Assembly (NCBI RefSeq): GCF_002101295.1
Contig: NZ_CP020778.1
Location: 682,001 to 746,000, forward strand
Direction of reading: 5' to 3'
Source: Candidatus Pelagibacter sp. RS40
Lineage (GTDB): Bacteria > Pseudomonadota > Alphaproteobacteria > Pelagibacterales > Pelagibacteraceae
DNA: 64,000 nt
The notes under the pieces are model-generated. The model ran no database searches, had not been told where the DNA came from, and saw only the letters and a program-made list of their open reading frames with translations. Positions 1 to 7,754 of this stretch are shown in pieces. Made by a program: the position numbers and the translations under genes. Positions within the stretch are counted from its first letter, which is position 1. Every line of letters starts with the position of its first letter.

Positions 1-613
1 CTTGAGCATTACGTGTTTTTGGACTAAGTGAACCCATAACAATAGCAGCCCCACCTTTTTGTCTTCTAATGAGCTCAGCAATTGCATAAACTTCCTCAGC
101 TGAAAAAGCTATTACAGCACTTTTTCTCTCTATTCTTGATATTTTTTTATGTCCCCCGAATGAAAGTTTTGAAAATCTTTCTTTATTAATAAATTCAATA
201 TCATCACTCAGTTTTTGTAAGATGGGTTTTATTGTATTAGATCCCATTAGCATTGTTAATTTTTCTCCTCGGAGATTTAATAATCTATCTGTAAAAATAT
301 GACCCCTTTCATTATCGCTACACATTTGAATTTCATCTACACCCACAAACTCAAGATTTTTATCAATGGGCATTGATTCTACTGTGCAAAGAAAATATTT
401 TGCATTTATTGGGATAATCTTTTCCTCTCCTGTTATTAGAGCCACTTTTGAGGGATCAATTTTTTTTACAATTTTGTCATAGACCTCTCTTGCTAATAAT
501 CTCAATGGGAAACCAATCATTCCTGATTCAAAGGAAAGCATAGTTTCTATTGCCAGAAAGGTTTTCCCAGTATTTGTTGGACCAAGAACTGCTGTAACTT
601 TATTTTTTGACAT
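1..613 (-). CDS. Suv3-like ATP-dependent RNA helicase, N-terminal part (truncated by window edge)
   Basis: The frame opens at the ATG complementary to 611-613 and runs without a stop to the left edge, giving about 204 residues. It starts MSKNKVTAVLGPTNTGKT, with Walker A GPTNTGKT, then GFPLRLLAREVYD, and a Walker B-like VDEIQM. This combination is characteristic of the Suv3/SUPV3L1 subgroup of Ski2-like superfamily II RNA helicases, which in mitochondria work in RNA turnover and are common in alphaproteobacteria. The rest of the second helicase domain and any C-terminal region lie outside the window. It is divergent to the acetoacetyl-CoA synthetase gene. Role in RNA decay is inferred from the family; the motifs are seen directly. 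Confidence 0.85.
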   Translation of the reverse strand, partial: MSKNKVTAVLGPTNTGKTFLAIETMLSFESGMIGFPLRLLAREVYDKIVKKIDPSKVALITGEEKIIPINAKYFLCTVESMPIDKNLEFVGVDEIQMCSDNERGHIFTDRLLNLRGEKLTMLMGSNTIKPILQKLSDDIEFINKERFSKLSFGGHKKISRIERKSAVIAFSAEEVYAIAELIRRQKGGAAIVMGSLSPKTRNAQ

Positions 614-776
614 TTCTACTTTTAGTATGATCTTTTTTTTGCCTACTATATTTTGTTACCTGAAAAGAACAAAGATAGTCTAAAACTAGTCCGAATCAGA
701 GGTGAAAAAGTTCTCATTTTAAATTATTATTGGATAAAGTTATCACAATTAATAAAAATTCAATATATTTTTTTCG
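614..776. other. Divergent intergenic region, helicase / acsA
   Basis: This 163-bp A+T-rich spacer separates two divergent genes and must hold both promoters. I could not pick out a convincing -35/-10 pair on either strand. A 60-codon open frame crosses it into the acsA start but looks non-coding. Confidence 0.4.
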
Positions 777-2732
777 ATGCAGAAAAAATTATGGGAAGCC
801 ACCATATCCCAAAAAGAAAACTCAAACTTACGTAGTTTTGAAAAATTTTTAATTAATAAATATAATTTTAAAAGTAATAAAAATTATAAAAAACTTCTTA
901 AATGGAGTTTACAAAACCCAAGTTCTTTCTGGAGTGATATTTGGGACTTTGCAGAAGTTAAAGGGGTTAAATCATTAAAAAACAAATTTCATAAAAAATT
1001 TACTAAAAATCAATTTTTAGTAAACTCCAAATTGAATTTTACTGAAAATCTCCTAGTAAAAAACAATAATAAAAAAGCTATTACTTTTATTAGCGAAAAT
1101 GGTTTTAAAGAAACTAGATCTTGGATTGACCTTAAAAAGAATGCTGAAGATTTAGCTACATTTTTTAAAAAACATAAAATAAAAAAAGGTGACCGTGTTG
1201 CTGCATATATGCCAAATCAAATTGAGACAGTTGAGTGTTTCTTAGCAACCGCAGCTATTGGTGCTATCTGGTCATCTTGCTCACCTGATTTTGGAACACC
1301 AGGACTAATTGAGAGATTTTCACAAATTAAGCCAAAAATTTTAATTTTAACTGACAGGTATTATTATAATGGAAAAGAAATAAGTATTTTAGAACGATTA
1401 CCATCAATTGTTCATAAGATAAAGTCCATAAAAGATGTTCTTATATTTTCATACCCTGGAAAAAAATTAACTAAAATTAGTAATTTAAAAAATGTAAATA
1501 TTTTTACAAAAAAAAATATTGTTCATTCAAAAAATAAAATTTTTAAGTATGAAAAATTTGATTTTAATGATGATTTAGCTATTTTATATTCAAGTGGAAC
1601 AACAGGAAAACCAAAGTGTATTTGCCACCGAATTGGAGGAGTGTTACTTCAACACTTGAAAGAACACAAACTTCATTGTGAAATTAAGCCAGGAGATAAC
1701 ATATTTTATTTTACTACCTGTGGATGGATGATGTGGAATTGGCTTGTAAGTGCACTGGCTAGCGAAGCTTCGATTGTTTTATTTGATGGTTTTCCAATGC
1801 ATAAAAATAAAGATCTTTTATTTAAAATAGCTGAAAAAGAAAAAATATCACTATTGGGTGTTAGTGCAAAATTTATTGATCAACTTAAAAAATTAAAATT
1901 AAATATTAAGTCTAAATTTAAACTTAAATATCTTAAAACTATATGTTCAACCGGTTCACCATTATCTTCTGAAGGTTTTGAATATATTTATAGAAATGTA
2001 AAAAAAAATGTTCATTTGTCTTCTATTTCTGGTGGAACAGATATTGTCTCGTGTTTTGTTTTAGGAAATATATTTTCTCCAGTTTTTAGTGGAGAGATTC
2101 AAAATAACGGACTTGGTATGGATGTCGATGTTTACTCAGAAAAAGGAGAATCAATTCTTAATAAAAAGGGTGAACTTGTGTGCAAATCTCCATTTCCATC
2201 GATGCCAAACAAGTTTTGGAATGATCCAGGAGGTAAAAAATATCAAAGCGCATACTTCTTAAAATATAAAAATATTTGGTATCATGGAGATTATGCTGAG
2301 CGAAAAAAAAATGGAGGCTATATAATTTATGGGCGATCGGACGCTACACTCAATCCCGGGGGGGTTAGACTAGGTACTGCTGAAATATACTCAGTTATAG
2401 AAAATTTTAAAGAAGTAAAAGAGTCTATAGTTGTAGGACAAAAATGGGATAACGACGTAAGAATAATTCTCTTCGTTGTTATGAGCAAATCTTCTTATTT
2501 AAATGACGATATAATTTTAAGGTTAAAAAAAAGAATAAGAAGTGAGGCATCACCACGACATGTTCCATCAAAAATAATTCAAGTTTCAGATATACCTCGA
2601 ACAAAGAATGGTAAGATTGTTGAATTAGCAGTAAAAAATACAATTGAAGGAACTAAAATAAAAAATGTCCAAGCCTTAGCAAATCCAAATGTTTTAAATG
2701 AGTTTAAAAATCTAAAGCAGCTTAAATTTTAA
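777..2732 (+). CDS. acsA: Acetoacetyl-CoA synthetase
   Basis: This 651-residue protein is an ANL-superfamily adenylating enzyme that ligates acetoacetate to CoA using ATP, allowing use of ketone bodies or polyhydroxybutyrate-derived acetoacetate. The N-terminus (KLWEATISQKENSNLRSFEKF) matches the acetoacetyl-CoA synthetase subgroup, not acetyl-CoA synthetase, and fixes the start at 777. The phosphate loop SSGTTGKPK lies at about residues 272-280, the GGTDI region at about 418, the motif YHGDYAE near residue 500, and the C-terminal catalytic lysine of RTKNGK is Lys613. Length is normal for the family. It converges on a thioesterase gene with only 9 nt between the stop codons. Other acyl-CoA ligase substrates cannot be excluded. 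Confidence 0.88.
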   Translation: MQKKLWEATISQKENSNLRSFEKFLINKYNFKSNKNYKKLLKWSLQNPSSFWSDIWDFAEVKGVKSLKNKFHKKFTKNQFLVNSKLNFTENLLVKNNNKKAITFISENGFKETRSWIDLKKNAEDLATFFKKHKIKKGDRVAAYMPNQIETVECFLATAAIGAIWSSCSPDFGTPGLIERFSQIKPKILILTDRYYYNGKEISILERLPSIVHKIKSIKDVLIFSYPGKKLTKISNLKNVNIFTKKNIVHSKNKIFKYEKFDFNDDLAILYSSGTTGKPKCICHRIGGVLLQHLKEHKLHCEIKPGDNIFYFTTCGWMMWNWLVSALASEASIVLFDGFPMHKNKDLLFKIAEKEKISLLGVSAKFIDQLKKLKLNIKSKFKLKYLKTICSTGSPLSSEGFEYIYRNVKKNVHLSSISGGTDIVSCFVLGNIFSPVFSGEIQNNGLGMDVDVYSEKGESILNKKGELVCKSPFPSMPNKFWNDPGGKKYQSAYFLKYKNIWYHGDYAERKKNGGYIIYGRSDATLNPGGVRLGTAEIYSVIENFKEVKESIVVGQKWDNDVRIILFVVMSKSSYLNDDIILRLKKRIRSEASPRHVPSKIIQVSDIPRTKNGKIVELAVKNTIEGTKIKNVQALANPNVLNEFKNLKQLKF

Positions 2733-2741
2733 ATTTCTTTT

Positions 2742-3146
2742 TTATAAATTTTTATTTAATTTTTTCCACACTCCTGAAGCTATGGCAATTTTATTTTTTT
2801 TTGATCTCAATTCACAATTCATAAAAACTAATGTATTAGTTACTTTTTGAATTTTAACATCACCTATAATTTCATCACCAATCTTTGAGGAACCAATATA
2901 TTTAATATCTAATGAAATAGTTACACAGACTTTATTTCCTGCAGATCGATATACTGCTGTACCTGCACCAGCATCAATTATTGATGCAATATATCCACCG
3001 TGAGTAATTCCAACTTTATTTATATGATTTTTTTTTATTTTTGTTTTAAATTGATATTTGTCTTTTGTTAAATCTCTGAAAAGTAAACCACCGTTATGTT
3101 TCATAAAACCAGGTTTTTTACTTATTTGGTGATAAATTTTACTCAT
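2742..3146 (-). CDS. PaaI-type hotdog-fold acyl-CoA thioesterase
   Basis: A 134-residue single hotdog domain. The segment THGGYIASIIDAGAGTA is the PaaI/YbgC-like HGG motif followed by the catalytic Asp on the central helix. Family members hydrolyse acyl- or aryl-CoA esters; the substrate here is unknown. The ATG (complement of 3144-3146) overlaps the stop of a 25-codon upstream ORF as TAATG, so the two are probably translationally coupled and lie downstream of tRNA-Arg on the same strand. Its 3' end faces acsA, another acyl-CoA enzyme, 9 nt away. Confidence 0.8.
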   Translation of the reverse strand: MSKIYHQISKKPGFMKHNGGLLFRDLTKDKYQFKTKIKKNHINKVGITHGGYIASIIDAGAGTAVYRSAGNKVCVTISLDIKYIGSSKIGDEIIGDVKIQKVTNTLVFMNCELRSKKNKIAIASGVWKKLNKNL

Positions 3147-3223
3147 TAAATAAATACACTAATTATAAAAAGAATAACTATTACAATTAAAAAAAAATAA
3201 ATAACTGATTTTTGAAGCGACAA
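3146..3223 (-). CDS. Putative 25-residue single-span membrane mini-protein
   Basis: Reading the minus strand from 3223, a TTG codon opens a 25-codon frame: a short polar start (SLQKS) followed by a run of about 18 hydrophobic residues (VIYFFLIVIVILFIISVF), i.e. one transmembrane helix. AAGGA stands 6 nt before the TTG, an unusually good ribosome-binding site for this genome. The TAA stop overlaps the thioesterase ATG as TAATG, the same junction used by aceE/aceF, gltD/gltB, rpmH/rnpA and murA/DUF2948 here. The frame starts 20 nt after the 3' end of tRNA-Arg. I know no family for it; the A+T-rich context makes chance hydrophobic frames common, so the RBS and coupling are the main support. Confidence 0.5.
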   Translation of the reverse strand: MSLQKSVIYFFLIVIVILFIISVFI

Positions 3224-3242
3224 ATTAATTCCTTTCCAATTT

Positions 3243-3319
3243 TGGTGCGCCTGCTAGGAGTTGAACCCAGAACCTCCTGGTCCGTAGCCAAGCGCTCTAT
3301 CCAATTGAGCTACAGGCGC
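3243..3319 (-). tRNA. tRNA-Arg (ACG anticodon)
   Basis: The minus strand gives a complete cloverleaf: acceptor GCGCCTG paired with CAGGCGC, D-arm with AGCTCAATTGGATAGAGC, anticodon stem CTTGG/CCAGG around loop CTACGGA (anticodon ACG), T-arm GTTCAACTC, and an encoded 3' CCA. A34 would be deaminated to inosine by TadA, as is general for bacterial tRNA-Arg(ACG). Confidence 0.97.
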
Positions 3320-3361
3320 GACTTATTAAAGTATTTTAGTTTAATTTTTAATCTATATTTA

Positions 3362-3402
3362 TGATTATTCAAATATTGATTATTTATTTTTGGAAATAAT
3401 CA
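3362..3402. promoter_or_regulatory. Operator-like repeats upstream of aceE
   Basis: TGATTATT occurs directly at 3362-3369 and 3377-3384 and inverted (AATAATCA) at 3395-3402. The last two form a perfect 9-bp inverted repeat (3377-3385 with 3394-3402) around an 8-nt spacer. The palindrome is centred about 50 nt before the aceE start, just upstream of a TATAAT box, where a dimeric regulator would bind. No regulator is identified, and A+T-rich sequence produces such repeats by chance at some rate. Confidence 0.4.
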
Positions 3403-3425
3403 TCTATTTTAGAAAAAAAGATATA

Positions 3426-3431
3426 TATAAT
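3426..3431 (+). promoter_or_regulatory. Possible aceE -10 box
   Basis: A perfect TATAAT lies within a TA-repeat tract 8 nt before the aceE ATG, with no recognisable -35 hexamer 17 bp upstream. If used, transcription would begin within a few bases of the ATG, giving a nearly leaderless message. The low-complexity context keeps confidence low. Confidence 0.3.
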
Positions 3432-3439
3432 ATTTCAAA

Positions 3440-6400
3440 ATGAACTTAGAATTGTTAGTCCCAGATATTGGAGATTTTGATCAAGTAGAAGTAATAGAAG
3501 TACTTGTCAAAAAAGGTGATAATTTAAAAAAAAATGATGCAGTAATTACTCTTGAGAGTGATAAATCAAGTGTAGAGGTTCCATCAACAATTGAAGGTTC
3601 AATAAAAGATATAATTGTTAAAGTTGGTGATAAAGTTTCAAAAGGAGATGTAATTTTGTCGGTAGTTGGGATTGAAAATAAAGATGAAAAAATACCTCCA
3701 CTTACTGAAAAAATTATTGAAGAGGCCGAAAATACAATTCAATATAAGGACAATTTAGATCAAATAAAAAAACCTGACCCAATTGAGAATATAAAAAAAA
3801 ACAATATAGAGTTTGTCTCTAATAAAGATGATATTGATCCTGTAGAAACTAAAGAATGGGTGGAATCACTTACAGCTGTTGTTCAACAAGAAGGATCTGA
3901 GAGAGCAAATTTTTTAATTAAGCAACTAATTGACCATGCTTATAGACAGGGTTCAAAAATTCCTTACACCCAAAGCACTCCATATATAAATACAATTCCT
4001 CCAGAAGAAGAAACGAAATCTCCCGGTGACCAAAATATTGAGAGAAGGTTAAGATCATTAATTAGATGGAATGCAGCAGCAATGGTTGTCAGAGCTAACA
4101 AAAAATTTCCTGAATTAGGTGGCCACATAGGAACTTTTGCATCAGCTGCAACCTTATATGATGTTGGGATGAATCACTTTTGGAGAGCAAAAAGTGATAA
4201 TTTTGGAGGAGACTTAATCTATTTTCAAGGTCACAGCGCTCCAGGCATGTATGCAAGAGCTTTTCTAGAGGGTAGACTAAACGAAAAACAATTAGACAGT
4301 TTTCGACAAGAAGTTAATAAAGGTGGACTGTCTTCATACCCTCACCCTTGGCTAATGCCTAATTTTTGGCAATTCCCAACTGTTTCAATGGGACTAGGTC
4401 CTATGCTAGCAATATACCAAGCTCGTTTTATGAAATATCTAATTAATAGAGGTTTAATCAAAGACGAAGGGAGAAAAGTTTGGGCTTTTCTTGGTGATGG
4501 TGAAATGGATGAACCAGAATCATTAGGGGCAATTGGTTTAGCAGCTCGAGAAAAATTAGATAACTTAATATTCGTAGTGAATTGTAATCTTCAAAGACTT
4601 GACGGACCAGTCAGAGGAAACGGTAAAATTATCCAAGAGCTAGAAGGAATATTTAGAGGTGCAGGCTGGAATGTTATTAAAGTTATCTGGGGATCTTATT
4701 GGGACTCTTTATTAGCCAATGATAAATCTGGTCATCTTGTTAAATTAATGAATGAAACTGTTGATGGCGAATATCAGGCATTTAAGGCAAGAGATGGTTT
4801 GTATGTAAGAGAGAAATTTTTTGGAAAATTTCCAGAGACTTTTCAAATGGTATCTGCAATGTCAGATAAAGATATTTGGAGACTAAACAGAGGTGGTCAT
4901 GATCCCCATAAAGTTTATGCAGCTTACGATAAAGCTGTAAAAAATATAGGCAGCCCAACTGTTATTATTGCAAAAACAATAAAAGGATATGGGATGGGTA
5001 AATCTGGTGAAAGTGTAAATACTACACATCAACAAAAAAAATTAGATGTTGATGACTTAATGTATTACAGAGATAGGTTTGACGTCCCTTTAAGTGATCA
5101 ACAGGTTAAAAATATAGAATATTTTAAACCTGACGAAAATTCACCTGAAATAAAATACTTAAAACAGCGCAGATATGACTTAGGAGGCTTTATCCCAGAG
5201 AGAACAACTTTTTCTAAACCAATTAAAACGCCAGAAAAAAATATTTTTGACACTATGACAAAATCAACTGGAGAAAAAGAAATGTCCACCACAATGGCAT
5301 TAGTCAGAATGTTAACAAGTTTATTAAGAGATAAACATGTTGCAAAAAAATTAGTTCCAATAATTCCTGATGAAGCAAGAACGTTTGGAATGGAAGGGTT
5401 CTTTCAAAAAATTGGTATCTATGCACACGAAGGCCAAAAATATGAACCAGAAGATGCAGCTCAATTAAGCTCCTATAGAGAGGAAAAAAGTGGTCAAGTG
5501 CTAGAGGAAGGTATTAATGAGGCAGGTGCCATGTCTTCATGGATAGCAGCAGGAACATCTTACACAAATCATGATATTGAGATGATCCCAATATATTTAT
5601 TCTATTCAATGTTTGGATTTCAGAGAACAGGAGATTTTGCTTGGGCAGCCGGAGATAGTCAGGCTAGAGGATTTTTAATTGGTGCTACAGCAGGTAGAAC
5701 AACTTTAGCTGGTGAAGGTTTGCAGCATCAAGATGGACACAGTCATTTATTGGCTTCCACTATTCCCAACTGTATTTCGTATGACCCAACATTTCATTAT
5801 GAGTTAGCAGTCATATTTAGAGAAGGCCTTAAAAGAATGCATGAGAATAATGAGAATATTTTTTATTACATAACTACTATGAATGAAAATTACTCTCATC
5901 CTGAAATGCCAAAAGGGTGTGAAGATGGAATTTTAAAAGGTATGTATAGGATAAAGGATTTTTCAAAACACAAAAAAAATAAAATTCAACTTCTCGGTTC
6001 TGGAGCTATTTTAAGAGAAATGATTTCTGCTGCAGAAATTCTTCAAAATGATTACGAAATAGACAGCGAAATTTGGAGTGTTACTAGTTTTAATGAACTT
6101 AGAAGAGATGGATTACAGGTAGAAAGATATAATTTGTTGAACCCTGATAAAGAAAAAAAAATAACCTATCTTGAAAAGTGTCTTGGTAAAACCGAAGGAC
6201 CTATACTTGCGGCTTCAGATTATATGAGGATGAATTCTGATCAAATCAGACCTTATGTATCGAAAAGCTTTTACTCACTCGGCACAGATGGGTTTGGAAG
6301 AAGCGATACGAGAAAAAATTTAAGAAAATTTTTTGAAGTAGATAAAGAACATATAGTTACATATGGATTAAGCATTTTAGCTAATGAGCAATTAATTGCA

Positions 6401-6472
6401 TCAAAATACGTCCAGGATGCAATTAAAAAATATAAAATTGATCAGGCAAAACCAATGCCAACCAAATTATAA
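3440..6472 (+). CDS. aceE: Pyruvate dehydrogenase E1 (homodimeric AceE type) with N-terminal lipoyl domain
   Basis: A 1010-residue thiamine-diphosphate enzyme that decarboxylates pyruvate and reductively acetylates lipoyl groups. Residues 1-75 are a complete lipoyl domain (LVPDIGDFDQVEVIEV, lipoylation site ESDKSS with Lys42), then a charged linker to about residue 130, then a full AceE body beginning IDPVETKEW. Typical AceE landmarks follow: YFQGHSAPG, SSYPHPWLMPNFWQFPT, the ThDP/Mg motif LGDGEMDEPES ending in NCNLQRLDGPV, and LGTDGFGRSD near the C-terminus. The family usually has about 885 residues and no lipoyl domain, so the fusion is unusual. The stop overlaps the aceF ATG (TAATG). No E3 (lpd) gene is in the window. 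Confidence 0.95.
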   Translation: MNLELLVPDIGDFDQVEVIEVLVKKGDNLKKNDAVITLESDKSSVEVPSTIEGSIKDIIVKVGDKVSKGDVILSVVGIENKDEKIPPLTEKIIEEAENTIQYKDNLDQIKKPDPIENIKKNNIEFVSNKDDIDPVETKEWVESLTAVVQQEGSERANFLIKQLIDHAYRQGSKIPYTQSTPYINTIPPEEETKSPGDQNIERRLRSLIRWNAAAMVVRANKKFPELGGHIGTFASAATLYDVGMNHFWRAKSDNFGGDLIYFQGHSAPGMYARAFLEGRLNEKQLDSFRQEVNKGGLSSYPHPWLMPNFWQFPTVSMGLGPMLAIYQARFMKYLINRGLIKDEGRKVWAFLGDGEMDEPESLGAIGLAAREKLDNLIFVVNCNLQRLDGPVRGNGKIIQELEGIFRGAGWNVIKVIWGSYWDSLLANDKSGHLVKLMNETVDGEYQAFKARDGLYVREKFFGKFPETFQMVSAMSDKDIWRLNRGGHDPHKVYAAYDKAVKNIGSPTVIIAKTIKGYGMGKSGESVNTTHQQKKLDVDDLMYYRDRFDVPLSDQQVKNIEYFKPDENSPEIKYLKQRRYDLGGFIPERTTFSKPIKTPEKNIFDTMTKSTGEKEMSTTMALVRMLTSLLRDKHVAKKLVPIIPDEARTFGMEGFFQKIGIYAHEGQKYEPEDAAQLSSYREEKSGQVLEEGINEAGAMSSWIAAGTSYTNHDIEMIPIYLFYSMFGFQRTGDFAWAAGDSQARGFLIGATAGRTTLAGEGLQHQDGHSHLLASTIPNCISYDPTFHYELAVIFREGLKRMHENNENIFYYITTMNENYSHPEMPKGCEDGILKGMYRIKDFSKHKKNKIQLLGSGAILREMISAAEILQNDYEIDSEIWSVTSFNELRRDGLQVERYNLLNPDKEKKITYLEKCLGKTEGPILAASDYMRMNSDQIRPYVSKSFYSLGTDGFGRSDTRKNLRKFFEVDKEHIVTYGLSILANEQLIASKYVQDAIKKYKIDQAKPMPTKL

Positions 6473-7743
6473 TGGAAGATAAAAACCTTATAGTTCCAAA
6501 TATTGGAGAATTCAAAGATGTTGAGGTAATTGAAGTCCTAGTAAATGAAGGTGACTTTATAAACAAAAATGATCCTTTGATCACAATTGAAAGTGATAAA
6601 TCAAGTGTTGAGATACCCAGTTTACTTTCAGGCAAAATTCAAAAATTAAATGTGAAAATCGGAGATAAAGTATCAGAAGGAAGTTTAATAGCTATTATCG
6701 CGTCTGAAGAAGAAAAACAAAAAACAATTAAAAATATTTCTGAAATTAAAAATGAAAATAAAAAAGAAATAAAAGCTACTATTAATATAAATAAAAGTGA
6801 AGAGGTAAATATTTCAACAAATAATCAAAACTCAGCAACTCTTGCTAGTCCAAAAGCAAGAAAATTTGCCCGTGAATTAGGAGTAGATGTATCAGAAATT
6901 AAGGGGTCAGAGAGATTAGGCAGAGTTGTAGAAAGTGATATTAAAAAATTTGTTGCTGATAGAGTGAGCAAGCCCACTAAGTTTGAAAAGTACGAAAAAA
7001 GAGGCGTGATTATAGATGAATATAAACATTCAGAATTTGGAGCTGTAGAGACAAAATATCTTTCCAGGATAAAAAAAATAGCAGCTCCTCATTTAACAAA
7101 TTCTTGGAATAAAATACCTCATGTAACGAACCACGATGAAGCTGATATAACTGAAATGGAAGAATTCAGGGAGTCTTTAACAGATATTTACACTGGTAAA
7201 AAAAAGAAAATAACACCTTTAGCATTCATCATAAAAGCCTTGGTTTCTACCCTAAAAAAGTTTCCAAATTTTAACGCCTCCATAGACAATATTGAGGAAG
7301 GAAAAATTACACTTAAAAAATATTTTCATATAGGTATTGCAGTAGATACCTCTAATGGACTTATGGTTCCAAAAATTAGAAATGCTGACATAAAGAATAT
7401 TGCCCAGCTAGGGGATGAATTAAAAAAAGTAAGCAATGATTGTAGAGAATTAAAAATTAATAAAAAAGAATTTTTTGGAGGATCTATGACAATCACGAGC
7501 CTTGGAGGAATAGGAGGATCTTTTTTTACTCCTATAATAAATTTGCCAGAGGTAGCTATTCTCGGTATTGGTAGATCTTATAAGAAACAGATATATATTA
7601 ATAATAAATTTATGACTAGAACTGTTTTACCTTTATCTTTATCTTATGATCATAGAATAATTGATGGCGCAGAAGCTGCAAGATTTAATAACGAACTAAA
7701 GGATAATTTAGGGAAAAATTTTGCTTACAAATTGGCGATTTAA
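6472..7743 (+). CDS. aceF: Pyruvate dehydrogenase E2, dihydrolipoyl acetyltransferase
   Basis: A 423-residue E2 core protein: one lipoyl domain (about 1-76, ESDKSS with Lys43), a charged flexible linker, a peripheral-subunit-binding domain (about 125-162, ASPKARKFARELGVDVSEI through GRVVESDI), and a catalytic acetyltransferase domain from about residue 195 to the end with the active-site signature DHRIIDG (His394, Asp398). The first residues of the lipoyl domain are closely similar to those of the upstream aceE product, suggesting duplication or exchange between the two. AceF of gammaproteobacteria often has up to three lipoyl domains; here there is one on E2 and one on E1. It is translationally coupled to aceE by TAATG. 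Confidence 0.95.
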   Translation: MEDKNLIVPNIGEFKDVEVIEVLVNEGDFINKNDPLITIESDKSSVEIPSLLSGKIQKLNVKIGDKVSEGSLIAIIASEEEKQKTIKNISEIKNENKKEIKATININKSEEVNISTNNQNSATLASPKARKFARELGVDVSEIKGSERLGRVVESDIKKFVADRVSKPTKFEKYEKRGVIIDEYKHSEFGAVETKYLSRIKKIAAPHLTNSWNKIPHVTNHDEADITEMEEFRESLTDIYTGKKKKITPLAFIIKALVSTLKKFPNFNASIDNIEEGKITLKKYFHIGIAVDTSNGLMVPKIRNADIKNIAQLGDELKKVSNDCRELKINKKEFFGGSMTITSLGGIGGSFFTPIINLPEVAILGIGRSYKKQIYINNKFMTRTVLPLSLSYDHRIIDGAEAARFNNELKDNLGKNFAYKLAI

Positions 7744-7754
7744 TATAAAAGAAA

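Noticed and set aside
653..835. A 60-codon plus-strand frame before acsA
   Set aside because: It overlaps the acsA start in another frame, has no family resemblance and lacks a ribosome-binding site.
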